Shown here: positions 26,613 to 34,187 of the stretch, one piece after another
Position numbering within the stretch: position 1 is the first letter of the stretch
How the letters are laid out: each line of letters starts with the position of its first letter
DNA from: JBHHUI01 sp965248775
GTDB taxonomy: Bacteria; Chloroflexota; Anaerolineae; Anaerolineales; JBHHUI01
Direction of reading: 5' to 3'
Length of the DNA stretch: 64,000 nt
NCBI GenBank assembly: GCA_965248775.1
Contig: OZ252150.1
Coordinates: forward strand, 310,001-374,000
Notes under the pieces: generated by a model
Databases searched by the model: none
The model's input: the letters and a program-made list of their open reading frames with translations, nothing else
What the model was told of the DNA's origin: nothing
Position numbers and translations under genes: made by a program

Positions 26613-27641
26613 GTGACTGAAGAAAACGAACGCATCGTCTCTGGAAAAGCAAAGCCCGAAGAACGTATCGATAGTGCCATGCGTCCGCGCACGCTGCACG
26701 AGTTGATCGGTCAGGATCGGGTGAAGGAAAATTTAGGAATCATTATCGACGCTGCCCGCGCACGAGATGAGGCGCTCGATCATGTGCTTTTCTACGGGCC
26801 ACCTGGGCTGGGTAAGACTACACTTGCCCACGTCATCGCCAACGAAATGGACGTCAATATAAAGGTAACGGCCGGGCCGGTCATCGAACGCCAAGGCGAC
26901 CTCGCCGCGATCCTGACAAACTTGAAGAAAGGGGATGTGCTCTTTATTGATGAGGTTCATCGGCTAGGGCGGGCGGTGGAAGAAGTGCTCTACCCCGCCA
27001 TGGAAGATTACGCCCTGGATATCGTCATAGGCAAAGGGCCAAGCGCCCGCAGTATCCGTCTGAGCTTGCCGCGCTTTACGGTCATTGGGGCGACAACCCG
27101 GCTGGCATTGATTACTGCTCCGTTGCGGGCGCGATTCGGTGCGGTCTTTCGTCTCGATTTTTATGACGCGGTCGCGATGAAAGCTATTGTGGAGCGGGGG
27201 GCGCGTTTGCTCACTGTGGACATAGACGATGAAGGTGCCAGCGAGATCGCGAAACGGGCACGCGGGACACCCCGCGTGGCTTTGCGCCTCTTGAAACGTG
27301 TGCGTGACTTTGCCCAAGTGCGTGCCGATGGCAAGATCATAAAATCGGTCGCGGAAGATGCCCTGGCATTGCTGGATGTGGACGAGCTTGGCCTGGACGA
27401 AATCGACCGGCGAGTGCTACGCGCCATCATTGAAAAATTCAATGGCGGTCCCGTCGGGCTCGAGACTATCGCGGCCTCAATCAGCGAAGAGTCCGACACT
27501 ATCATGGACGTATACGAACCCTATCTACTACAACTTGGATTTCTCGATCGCACCTCACGCGGTCGTGCCGCTACGCAACGCGCCTATGAACATCTTGGGC
27601 TGGAATATCCTGAGGATGGCAAACAGCCGCGTCTGCTCTAA
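26613..27641 (+). CDS. ruvB: Holliday junction branch migration ATPase RuvB
   Basis: 342 residues from the GTG at 26613 (VTEENERIVS), the usual family length. IDSAMRPRTLHELIGQDRVK is followed by Walker A GPPGLGKTTLAHVIA, Walker B VLFIDEVHRLGR, the sensor IGATTRLALIT, and the C-terminal winged helix with GGPVGLETIAASI and RGRAATQRAYEHL. It drives branch migration together with RuvA. It stands alone here: queA follows 233 bp later across a repeat-bearing spacer, a common pairing in bacteria. The start lies eight bases after a TATAAT box, so translation may be leaderless. Confidence 0.95.
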   Translation: MTEENERIVSGKAKPEERIDSAMRPRTLHELIGQDRVKENLGIIIDAARARDEALDHVLFYGPPGLGKTTLAHVIANEMDVNIKVTAGPVIERQGDLAAILTNLKKGDVLFIDEVHRLGRAVEEVLYPAMEDYALDIVIGKGPSARSIRLSLPRFTVIGATTRLALITAPLRARFGAVFRLDFYDAVAMKAIVERGARLLTVDIDDEGASEIAKRARGTPRVALRLLKRVRDFAQVRADGKIIKSVAEDALALLDVDELGLDEIDRRVLRAIIEKFNGGPVGLETIAASISEESDTIMDVYEPYLLQLGFLDRTSRGRAATQRAYEHLGLEYPEDGKQPRLL

Positions 27642-27678
27642 TTAGATCTTAAGGATCACTACCAAGAGACGAAGTGCA

Positions 27679-27704
27679 CAGAGTGAAGTGCGCACTCCAC
27701 TTTG
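27679..27704. repeat. 26-bp near-palindrome, copy 1
   Basis: Begins CAGAGTGAAGTGCGCACT and ends CCACTTTG. Centre TGCGCA with AGTGCGCACT around it; the arms pair with a few mismatches. Two further copies of the same length lie at 27801-27826 and 34461-34486. It sits in the ruvB-queA spacer. Confidence 0.85.
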
Positions 27705-27800
27705 CAAAGATCTTTTAGGGACACAAGGAATCTAATCCTCTACCAACGGCTTGATACACCTGAGCCTTTATGATAATCCTTTGTGTTCTCTGTGATTTTG

Positions 27801-27826
27801 CAGAGTGACGTGCGCACTCCACGTTG
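27801..27826. repeat. 26-bp near-palindrome, copy 2
   Basis: Begins CAGAGTGACGTGCGCACT and ends CCACGTTG. It differs from copy 1 at two positions, one in each arm, and the two changes are complementary (A to C on the left, T to G on the right), so the pairing is kept. Such compensatory change suggests selection on, or copying of, the hairpin. Confidence 0.85.
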
Positions 27827-27874
27827 TGGTGCTTACCTACGCCTTCAAGAGCCGGGTATTTCTAGACCAATCCC

Positions 27875-28906
27875 TTGAATACATCTGAATTCGATTACGA
27901 ACTCCCCTCGGATTTGATCGCACAAATACCATGCGAGCCGCGAGATGCCTCCCGCCTGCTGGTGCTCGGACGCGAACAGGGCGAGATCACACACCGGAAA
28001 ATCCGCGCATTGCCAGGTTTACTCCGGTCCGGAGATATGCTCGTATTTAACGATACGCGTGTCCTGCCGGCGCGCTTGTTCGGGAAGAAACCGACCGGTG
28101 GCAAAGTGGAACTGCTGTTGCTCAATCGCCGCGCCCCCCGCGTCTGGGAAGCCCTCGTTGCCGGGCGTGGCGTGCGGGTTGGGATGCAACTTTCTCAATT
28201 TGGTGATGGGGACGATCTGACGGCGACTGTTTTGGAAGAGTTGAAAGGAGCACGCCGCATCGTGGAATTTTCGCAGCCTATTCGACCGGCGCTTTCCCAG
28301 ATCGGACATGTTCCACTTCCGCCTTACATCCGCTCGGAATTGGATGACCTTGAACGGTATCAAACCGTTTTCGCGCGCGAAGATGGATCGGCAGCCGCTC
28401 CAACAGCCGGTCTGCATTTCACAGAGGATTTGCTATCGCAGCTTAAAGCTGCCGGGGTCGAAACAGCTTTCGTCACACTGCATGTGGGGTTGGATACGTT
28501 CGCTCCAATGACGGTAAAAAATGTGGCCGATCATGAAATTCACTCAGAGTGGTGCCATCTCGATCCAGAGGTTGCGATGCTCCTGCGGCAGACTAAGGAA
28601 AACGGCGGGCGTATTATCGCGGTGGGCACCACGACTGTGCGAGTGTTGGAATCGGCTGCACAGGCGAACGATGGCAAACTAGCTGCTTTCGAGGGAAAGA
28701 CGAGGCTTTTCATCACCCCCGGCTTTACTTTCCGGGCTGTGGACGCACTCCTGACAAACTTCCATTTACCACGTTCGACTCTGCTGCTACTTGTCTCCGC
28801 ATTCGCAGAACCAGATGGCATCCAAAAAATTCGAGCAGCCTATGCGGAAGCCAAAGAGAATGGCTATCGGTTCTATAGCTTTGGTGATGCGATGCTGCTG
28901 CTTTAG
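27875..28906 (+). CDS. queA: S-adenosylmethionine:tRNA ribosyltransferase-isomerase
   Basis: 343 residues from a TTG at 27875, matching the normal N-terminus (MNTSEFDYELPSDLIAQ). Further family motifs: ASRLLVLGRE, MLVFNDTRVLPARLFG, GRIIAVGTTTVRVLES and the C-terminal FYSFGDAMLLL. QueA builds epoxyqueuosine from 7-aminomethyl-7-deazaguanine in tRNA. No clear Shine-Dalgarno precedes the TTG. It is downstream of ruvB, a frequent neighbour of queA, and convergent with the Ser/Thr kinase gene at 28985-29800. Confidence 0.94.
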   Translation: MNTSEFDYELPSDLIAQIPCEPRDASRLLVLGREQGEITHRKIRALPGLLRSGDMLVFNDTRVLPARLFGKKPTGGKVELLLLNRRAPRVWEALVAGRGVRVGMQLSQFGDGDDLTATVLEELKGARRIVEFSQPIRPALSQIGHVPLPPYIRSELDDLERYQTVFAREDGSAAAPTAGLHFTEDLLSQLKAAGVETAFVTLHVGLDTFAPMTVKNVADHEIHSEWCHLDPEVAMLLRQTKENGGRIIAVGTTTVRVLESAAQANDGKLAAFEGKTRLFITPGFTFRAVDALLTNFHLPRSTLLLLVSAFAEPDGIQKIRAAYAEAKENGYRFYSFGDAMLLL

Positions 28907-28984
28907 TGATAGTTGGTCGAGGTCCGAGACAATGCTTTTGCGGCAAAGTCTAGCGGTTTTCGTCTGGCGAGAGGTGCATTCAGG

Positions 28985-29800
28985 TCAGGGGCACGCCTTT
29001 TTGTAAGCCTCAACGAATTCCAGCGGAGAGCGATAGCGATCTTGCGGGTCGCGCGAGAGTCCTTTCGCAAGCACACTGGCAACCTCTGGGCCGAGGTCTG
29101 CGCGATATGTGCCTAATGATTCCGGTTGCTCAGTGAGTACTTTCAGGGCGATGGCGGCCCAATTTTTACCATCATAGGGATGGTGCAACGTGAGCATCTC
29201 GAAGAGTGTCGCGGCAAGGGAATATACATCCGTGGCAGTCGAGAGATGATCGCCGGCGGCTTGTTCGGGCGACATATAATGTGCTGTGCCGCTTGTGAGC
29301 TTCATCGTATCGCCGTGCTGGTGCGCCATTAAGATGGCGAGACTGAAGTCGCCCAGATAGGCGTCGCCGCTTTCTTCGATGAGAATATTGTGCGGTTTTA
29401 AATCGCGGTGGATCATGTCGTGGTGGTGGGCGTATTCCAGCCCACGCGCAATCTGCTCCAAGACGAAAATAACCCGATCCATTGGAAGTGGCCCAGCCGT
29501 AATCTCGTCATGCAGCGTCCCTTTGTCTGCAAATCGCATGACAAGATAAGGTGTATCCGCATCGGTGCCGGTATCGTAGACGGGGATGATGTGAGGGTGT
29601 TCAAGTGCGCCGAGAAAGCGCAGTTCGGTGGCGTACTGTTCAGCAGATCTGGCGGGATCGATCAGCTGTCGGGAGAATGCCTTGACGGCAACCGGGCGGT
29701 GCATGATTGGGTCCTGAGCCAGCCAGACTACAGCGGTTCCGCCATGTCCGAGCTTTGACTTGATTTCATACCGAGCCCCGATTTGGTCCCCTGGTTGCAT
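28985..29800 (-). CDS. Small soluble Ser/Thr protein kinase with DFS in place of DFG
   Basis: 271 residues, a kinase domain only. Gly loop LGHGGTAVVWLA (residues ~18-29), VAVKAF with the catalytic Lys, HRDLKPHNIL catalytic loop, and GTAHYMSPEQ activation segment are present. The metal-binding DFG triplet reads DFS (GDFSLAIL). The Asp that binds Mg2+ is kept, so activity may persist, but the Gly governs the flexibility of the loop. No membrane segment or sensor domain is attached, unlike the kinase at 20696-22591. Its promoter region and the methyltransferase gene end flank the palindrome at 29852-29879. Confidence 0.9.
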   Translation of the reverse strand: MQPGDQIGARYEIKSKLGHGGTAVVWLAQDPIMHRPVAVKAFSRQLIDPARSAEQYATELRFLGALEHPHIIPVYDTGTDADTPYLVMRFADKGTLHDEITAGPLPMDRVIFVLEQIARGLEYAHHHDMIHRDLKPHNILIEESGDAYLGDFSLAILMAHQHGDTMKLTSGTAHYMSPEQAAGDHLSTATDVYSLAATLFEMLTLHHPYDGKNWAAIALKVLTEQPESLGTYRADLGPEVASVLAKGLSRDPQDRYRSPLEFVEAYKKACP

Positions 29801-29851
29801 ACCTGCATACTAACACCAGTTAAAAAGGGAGACAAGGTGCTGGCTATTATT

Positions 29852-29879
29852 CTAGCCCCGGCATTAATGCCGGGGCTAG
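29852..29879. repeat. Perfect 28-bp palindrome (terminator-like)
   Basis: The half-site CTAGCCCCGGCATT is followed by its exact reverse complement, and CTTTT follows on the plus strand. It lies between the end of the methyltransferase gene and the start of the DFS kinase, both on the minus strand. On that strand it is not followed by a T run, so it is at best a weak terminator there; it could be a dispersed palindromic repeat. Confidence 0.75.
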
Positions 29880-29885
29880 CTTTTC

Positions 29886-30353
29886 CTAACTGAACTGCTT
29901 TTCATGCTCGAGCAGCCATTCCTTACGCCACAAGCCTCCGCCATAGCCGGTAAGTTTTCCGTTGCTGCCAATGACGCGGTGGCAGGGGATGAATATTGAA
30001 ATCGGATTGCTGCCGTTGGCATGTCCAACCGCTCGAACGGCTTTCTCGCGGCCAATGTCTGCAGCGACTTTCGCATAGGTGATAGTCGTTCCTGCCGAAA
30101 TGCGTGTGAGCTCGCTCCAAACTTTTTGTTGGAATTCTGTGCCGGCAGGCCGATACTTCAGACTGAAATTGCTCCGCGCACCCCGAAAGTAGGTCTGCAA
30201 TTGGGAGAGGCAATCCGCCAAAAAAGCCGGCGCGTTACCCTTTGTTGACTCTGGTTGATCGACCCAGTCAGCGGAGGTGATATAACCGGAGCGTCCGCAT
30301 ATTTCAAACCAACCAATGGGAGAGTCAAAGTATACGCGGTCGTTGTCCTTCAT
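29886..30353 (-). CDS. ogt: Methylated-DNA-protein cysteine methyltransferase, short form
   Basis: 155 residues with a complete methyltransferase domain: ITYAKVAADIGREKAVRAVG forms the DNA-binding helix with its Arg finger, and FIPCHRVIGSNG holds the alkyl-acceptor Cys (about C124). It repairs O6-alkylguanine by transferring the alkyl group to itself. It is the third gene of a minus-strand run (ECF sigma factor, long methyltransferase, remnant, this gene). Its first 24 codons have a degenerate copy 156 bp upstream (30440-30507). No Ada-type N-terminal zinc domain is present. Confidence 0.9.
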   Translation of the reverse strand: MKDNDRVYFDSPIGWFEICGRSGYITSADWVDQPESTKGNAPAFLADCLSQLQTYFRGARSNFSLKYRPAGTEFQQKVWSELTRISAGTTITYAKVAADIGREKAVRAVGHANGSNPISIFIPCHRVIGSNGKLTGYGGGLWRKEWLLEHEKQFS

Positions 30354-30555
30354 TAGAGTACTCCTTTTAGTTGCAAGAGTCGTCGTTTTGTCGTTGAGTG
30401 GCTACCAGCCAAATAATCGGCCAGCTAGAATGGTAATGGAACCGGCGCGCCCAGATATATCAAACCAGCGAATGGGAGAGTCAAAGTACATGCGGTCGTT
30501 GTCCTTCATTAGAGTGCTCCTTCCAGTTGCAAGAGTTGCCGTTTGGTAGCGAGAC
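30284..30555. repeat. Tandem duplication of ~116 bp with 156-bp period
   Basis: The segments 30284-30399 and 30440-30555 align at a constant offset of 156 bases (AGAGTCAAAG at 30321 and at 30477). Each unit spans the end of the long methyltransferase gene and the beginning of the short one, so the junction between the two genes has been duplicated and one copy has decayed. Confidence 0.75.
30354..30508 (-). pseudogene. Remnant methyltransferase junction (decayed duplicate)
   Basis: Read on the minus strand, this spacer holds an alternative N-terminus of the short methyltransferase (MKDNDRMYFDSPIRWFDIS at 30507 downward), which soon runs into a stop, then a degenerate copy of the C-terminal end of the long methyltransferase (RRLLQLKGVL against RQLLQLEGAL). 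It is the product of the 156-bp tandem duplication described here. It cannot encode a functional enzyme because the active-site Cys region is missing. Confidence 0.7.
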
Positions 30556-31195
30556 CACCGCCACCCGAATATCCACCCAGCGAGCCATCCGAGGCAAGTA
30601 CACGATGGCAGGGGATCACTAACGGAATCGGATTGCGGCCAAGGGCTTGCCCCACGGCGCGCGCGGCTTTGGGTTTGCCGATACGTTTTGCGATCTCGCC
30701 ATAGGTTGCAACTGAGCCGTGTGGTACTGCCTGCGTGGCCTGTAAGACAGTGCGTTGAAAATCCGTCATCAGGCGCATGTCGAGGGCCAGATCAAATTCC
30801 GTTCGCTTGCCAAGAAGATATTCGCGCACCTGTTTCACTATCGCGCTCAACTTACTCGGATTATGTTGCGGGGTGCTCTTCAAGCCGCGCCGGACTTCGG
30901 TGATGAATTTATCTTTTGTCATGCCGAAATCGAGCGCCGCTAAACCTCGATCAGTCACAGCCAGCATCACATTCCCGATAGGTTCAATCTCTACCTGGTC
31001 GTACCAAACTGCAGCTTGATCGTTGGCAAGCGATGTGCGTATAAGCCTCGCAGCCGCCGTTGCAGAATCCATTTCCGGGCCGACGGCGAAGAGCGCATCC
31101 AAAGCTGTGTGCAGCGGATCGGGCGAAGCGGGTCCGGTGGCATCGCCCAGCCAGCGGGCGTCTGCTTTGTTTTGATCCTTCAACTTATTCTTCAT
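30509..31195 (-). CDS. Methylated-DNA-protein cysteine methyltransferase with N-terminal extension
   Basis: 228 residues. The C-terminal half is a methyltransferase domain: VATYGEIAKRIGKPKAARAVG (DNA-binding helix), VIPCHRVLASDG (acceptor Cys at about 196) and GGYSGGGG. The first ~65 residues are an extension rich in Ala and acidic residues (LGDATGPASPDPLHTALDAL) with no recognised domain. Its ATG lies inside the 3' end of the ECF sigma gene (11-bp overlap), so the two are translationally coupled. That is the place where an anti-sigma factor is usually encoded, which makes a regulatory role of the extension worth considering. Confidence 0.88.
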   Translation of the reverse strand: MKNKLKDQNKADARWLGDATGPASPDPLHTALDALFAVGPEMDSATAAARLIRTSLANDQAAVWYDQVEIEPIGNVMLAVTDRGLAALDFGMTKDKFITEVRRGLKSTPQHNPSKLSAIVKQVREYLLGKRTEFDLALDMRLMTDFQRTVLQATQAVPHGSVATYGEIAKRIGKPKAARAVGQALGRNPIPLVIPCHRVLASDGSLGGYSGGGGLATKRQLLQLEGAL

Positions 31196-31688
31196 CTTTC
31201 AACTCCGTGCGAAGTTTGCGCAGGGCCTGATATACGTTCGCTCGGGCCGCCTCGGGAGAGCAGTCTAATGCAGTCCCGATCTCGGTGTAGGATAGTTCTT
31301 GGTATTTGCGCAACGTCAGTGCGGCGCGCTGCTTCTGCGGTAATTGTTCAATTGCCAAAGCCACGCTCTGTAGCAATTCCTGCTCCGTTACGACCTGCAG
31401 CGGTGTCGGATCTTTCGCCGCCAGGAACGGATGCAAGGCGACTTCGCGTTGGTAGGAGCGCGAACGGCGTTTCAGATGCGTCAACGAGACATTGGTAGCG
31501 ATGCGATAGAGCCAGGCACGATAGTTGGCGTTACCATTCAGGCGTGCGAGTGCTCCCATGGCACGGATATACGTATCTTGCAAGCAATCCTGTGCCTCGT
31601 TATCATCGCCGACCATGTGCCAGAGATAGCGATATAACTCTTGGCCATGATCATCGATTAATTGTTCGATTTCAATATGTGCGTTCAT
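31185..31688 (-). CDS. ECF-type RNA polymerase sigma factor
   Basis: 167 residues. Region 2 contains DDNEAQDCLQDTYIRA followed by the -10 recognition stretch NANYRAWLYRIATNVSLTHL; region 4 has LPQKQRAALTLRKYQELSYT and a helix-turn-helix, EIGTALDCSPEAARANVYQA. This is the typical two-domain ECF layout. No anti-sigma gene follows; the next gene, overlapping by 11 bp, is an alkylguanine methyltransferase, then a second one. It is divergent from the glycerate kinase gene. A near-palindrome in the spacer (about 31692-31706, CTCGCTTCGAACGAG) could be an operator. Confidence 0.92.
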   Translation of the reverse strand: MNAHIEIEQLIDDHGQELYRYLWHMVGDDNEAQDCLQDTYIRAMGALARLNGNANYRAWLYRIATNVSLTHLKRRSRSYQREVALHPFLAAKDPTPLQVVTEQELLQSVALAIEQLPQKQRAALTLRKYQELSYTEIGTALDCSPEAARANVYQALRKLRTELKDEE

Positions 31689-31778
31689 CTACTACCTATA
31701 ACTCGCTTCGAACGAGAATGTGAAATGCAATCGGTTTTGTATTGTAGCTGAACAGAACTCGTACTCTGAAGCAGATTG

Positions 31779-33125
31779 ATGATACTCGTGCCCGATTGGA
31801 ACGATCGTGAAATACATACGAATGCGCTGATAGATGCAGCCCTGCAGGCCGTGGAGCCAAAGCGGGTTGTGCGCAATGTGCTGCATCGTGATGGAGATCT
31901 TTTGCATGTCGGGAATCGAAACTATCGCTTGTCCGATTTCAAGCGTGTGCGCCTGATCGGTTTTGGCAAAGCAGCCGCTGCAATGGCCGCGTCGGTCGAA
32001 GCGGAGCTGGGCGTCTGGCTACAGGGCGGTCTGGTGATAACCAAATATGACCATGGGCAGCCCCTACAAAGGACGCGCGTGCTTGAAGCCGGGCATCCGC
32101 TCCCGGATGAAGCCGGCGTGCGAGGAACCCGAATGCTTCTTGATTGGCTCGGAGAGAGTGCCAGAGACGACCTTGTCCTCACACTCATCTCAGGGGGTGG
32201 CTCGGCTTTGCTAGTCCTGCCTGCCGGTGAGATTTCGCTCGCAGACTTGCAAGCTGTCAATGCCGCTCTCTTACGTAGCGGCGCAACAATTCAAGAATTC
32301 AACACCGTGCGCAAACATCTCTCGCATGTTAAAGGTGGCCAGCTCGCACGACGTCTTTCACCTGCCACAGTCATTGCCCTTGTGATTTCCGATGTTGTTG
32401 GCAACCCATTGGATGTGATTGCTTCCGGCCCCCTAAGTCCCGATCCCACAACCTTTAATGATGCCCGGAATATTTTGATGTCTCTCAACCTTTGGGATGA
32501 CCTGTCCATTGAGATTAAAGTCCATTTGGAAGAAGGACTCAAAGGAGCGATAGACGAAACCCCAGAGCGGGGTGATCCGATCTTCGAAAAAGTCCAAACC
32601 GAAATTGTGGGGGATAACCGCCTGGCGTCGCTGGCTGTGGTGGAGCGCGCACGTGCTCTGGGTTACAACGCCAGACTTGTGACGTCTTCATTGGAAGGGG
32701 AAGCGCGAGAAGTCGCACAGATGGTAGTGCGCTTGGCTGAAGATTTAGTGCAGTCGGATGAGCCTGTCTCCAGACCGGCCTGCCTTGTACTTGGCGGCGA
32801 GACAACGGTTACATTGCGTGGAGACGGGCAGGGAGGTCGCAATCAGGAGCTTGCCCTGGCTGCGGCCATTCAACTCGCGGAAAGAGATTTACAAAATGTT
32901 CGTTTTGTCTGTCTGGCAACCGATGGTGGCGATGGCCCCACGGATGCAGCCGGTGCGGTGGTGGAAGCTACAACAATCGCATTAGGAGAGTCCAGCGGGC
33001 TCAATGCCCGGACATGCCTCAACTGGAACGACTCGTATCCATTTTTAGATGCCGCCAACGCGCTTCTCCGCACGGGTCCGACACAAACGAATGTGAATGA
33101 CATCATCATCGTATTAGTTCAATAG
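31779..33125 (+). CDS. Glycerate 2-kinase (GckA/TtuD type, MOFRL family)
   Basis: 448 residues from the ATG at 31779 (a TTG sits just before it). An N-terminal DUF4147 domain and a C-terminal MOFRL domain: LISGGGSALLVLPAGEIS, NTVRKHLSHVKGGQLA, LVISDVVGNPLDVIASGP, GGETTVTLRGDGQGGRNQE and LATDGGDGPTDAAGA are all characteristic. It phosphorylates glycerate to 2-phosphoglycerate with ATP, feeding lower glycolysis and serine metabolism (serC lies at 35238). It is divergent from the ECF sigma gene. Length matches the family. Confidence 0.92.
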   Translation: MILVPDWNDREIHTNALIDAALQAVEPKRVVRNVLHRDGDLLHVGNRNYRLSDFKRVRLIGFGKAAAAMAASVEAELGVWLQGGLVITKYDHGQPLQRTRVLEAGHPLPDEAGVRGTRMLLDWLGESARDDLVLTLISGGGSALLVLPAGEISLADLQAVNAALLRSGATIQEFNTVRKHLSHVKGGQLARRLSPATVIALVISDVVGNPLDVIASGPLSPDPTTFNDARNILMSLNLWDDLSIEIKVHLEEGLKGAIDETPERGDPIFEKVQTEIVGDNRLASLAVVERARALGYNARLVTSSLEGEAREVAQMVVRLAEDLVQSDEPVSRPACLVLGGETTVTLRGDGQGGRNQELALAAAIQLAERDLQNVRFVCLATDGGDGPTDAAGAVVEATTIALGESSGLNARTCLNWNDSYPFLDAANALLRTGPTQTNVNDIIIVLVQ

Positions 33126-33156
33126 TTCCAAAAGTTGAGTAATGTTGTAAAAAAAA

Positions 33157-33184
33157 TTGACTTATTCAGACCCTCTACTATAAT
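33157..33184 (+). promoter_or_regulatory. Putative sigma-70 promoter of the NDUFA9-like gene
   Basis: TTGACT (33157-33162), a 16-base spacer and a perfect TATAAT (33179-33184), about 30 bases before the ATG at 33215 and just after the glycerate kinase stop. AAGGAGGGG precedes the ATG. The combination is one of the clearest promoters in the window. Confidence 0.7.
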
Positions 33185-33214
33185 CCGTTCAATATGTTGC
33201 TTAAGGAGGGGAGC

Positions 33215-34153
33215 ATGATACTCGTCACCGGGGGCTCGGGCTACGTGGGGAGCCATATAGTCAAAGATTTGGTAGCGGCCGGCCGTCCAGTACGTGCCAT
33301 GGTGCGCGACGCAGATCGAATGGAAAGGGAAGGCCGGTTCCTCGATCTGGATATTGACTGGATCACTGCGGATGTAACCAAGCCGGAGACGCTTCCCGCC
33401 GCGCTCGACGGCGTTGAGTCGGTCCTACATACAGTCGCCATCGCCATTGAAAAACGTGGCGCCAAATACGAAAACATTAATTATCAGGGCACAGTAAATG
33501 TGGTCGAAGCGGCGAAAGAGGCGGGCGTTAAGCGCTTTGTGAATATGTGCCAACTCGGTGCTGACTCGAATCTGCCGTATCGGTTTCTTGCCTCCAAGGG
33601 CAAAGCGCAAGAATACGTGGCCCAATCGGGACTGGAGTGGACCGCGTTTCGACCCTCTGTCATCTGGGGCCCCGAGGATGAGTTCGCCAATACTTTTGCG
33701 CGTTTGGTTCCTTTGACGCCAATTATTTTCCCCATCATAGGCGATGAGAATACACGCTTTCAATCTGTATGGGTGGAGGATGTCGCGAGTGCTTTTGTCA
33801 CGGCACTCGATGATCCGGATACCATTGGCCAAGATTTCGAGTTAGGCGGACCTGAAGTACTGACGCTTGAGGAGATCGAGCGGCGGACGCTTGCTGCCAT
33901 CGGCGCGCGGCGGTTGATGGTGCGCTTCCCAATGCCAATTCTCCGACTGGCAGTGACTCTCATGGAGACCTTTCTCCCCGCGCCGCCGGTGACACGCAGC
34001 TTGCTTGAGCTATTGGCCGTCAGTAATGTCACCACAGACAACGCCCTCACAAAATTCGTCACAAATCCAAAGCCATTCACCGCCGAGAATTCAGCAGCTT
34101 ATATGCGCAGGTTTCGTGTGGGTCAGACAATTGCCCAATTTCTGGGTCGTTAG
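33215..34153 (+). CDS. NDUFA9-like atypical short-chain dehydrogenase/epimerase
   Basis: 312 residues from the ATG at 33215, preceded by AAGGAGGGG. MILVTGGSGYVGSHIVKDL is the NAD(P)-binding glycine-rich motif. VLHTVAIAIEKRGAKYENIN, NMCQLGADSN and ASKGKAQEYVAQSGLEWTAF replace the classical YxxxK site with a SKGKAQE pattern, as in atypical SDRs related to the NDUFA9 subunit of complex I. Such proteins often bind NADPH structurally or act as isomerases. It has its own promoter (33157-33184). The broken aldo/keto reductase follows in the same direction. Confidence 0.87.
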   Translation: MILVTGGSGYVGSHIVKDLVAAGRPVRAMVRDADRMEREGRFLDLDIDWITADVTKPETLPAALDGVESVLHTVAIAIEKRGAKYENINYQGTVNVVEAAKEAGVKRFVNMCQLGADSNLPYRFLASKGKAQEYVAQSGLEWTAFRPSVIWGPEDEFANTFARLVPLTPIIFPIIGDENTRFQSVWVEDVASAFVTALDDPDTIGQDFELGGPEVLTLEEIERRTLAAIGARRLMVRFPMPILRLAVTLMETFLPAPPVTRSLLELLAVSNVTTDNALTKFVTNPKPFTAENSAAYMRRFRVGQTIAQFLGR

Positions 34154-34187
34154 GAACGATACGGGCTGATGTCGGCAGGAGGGTGAA

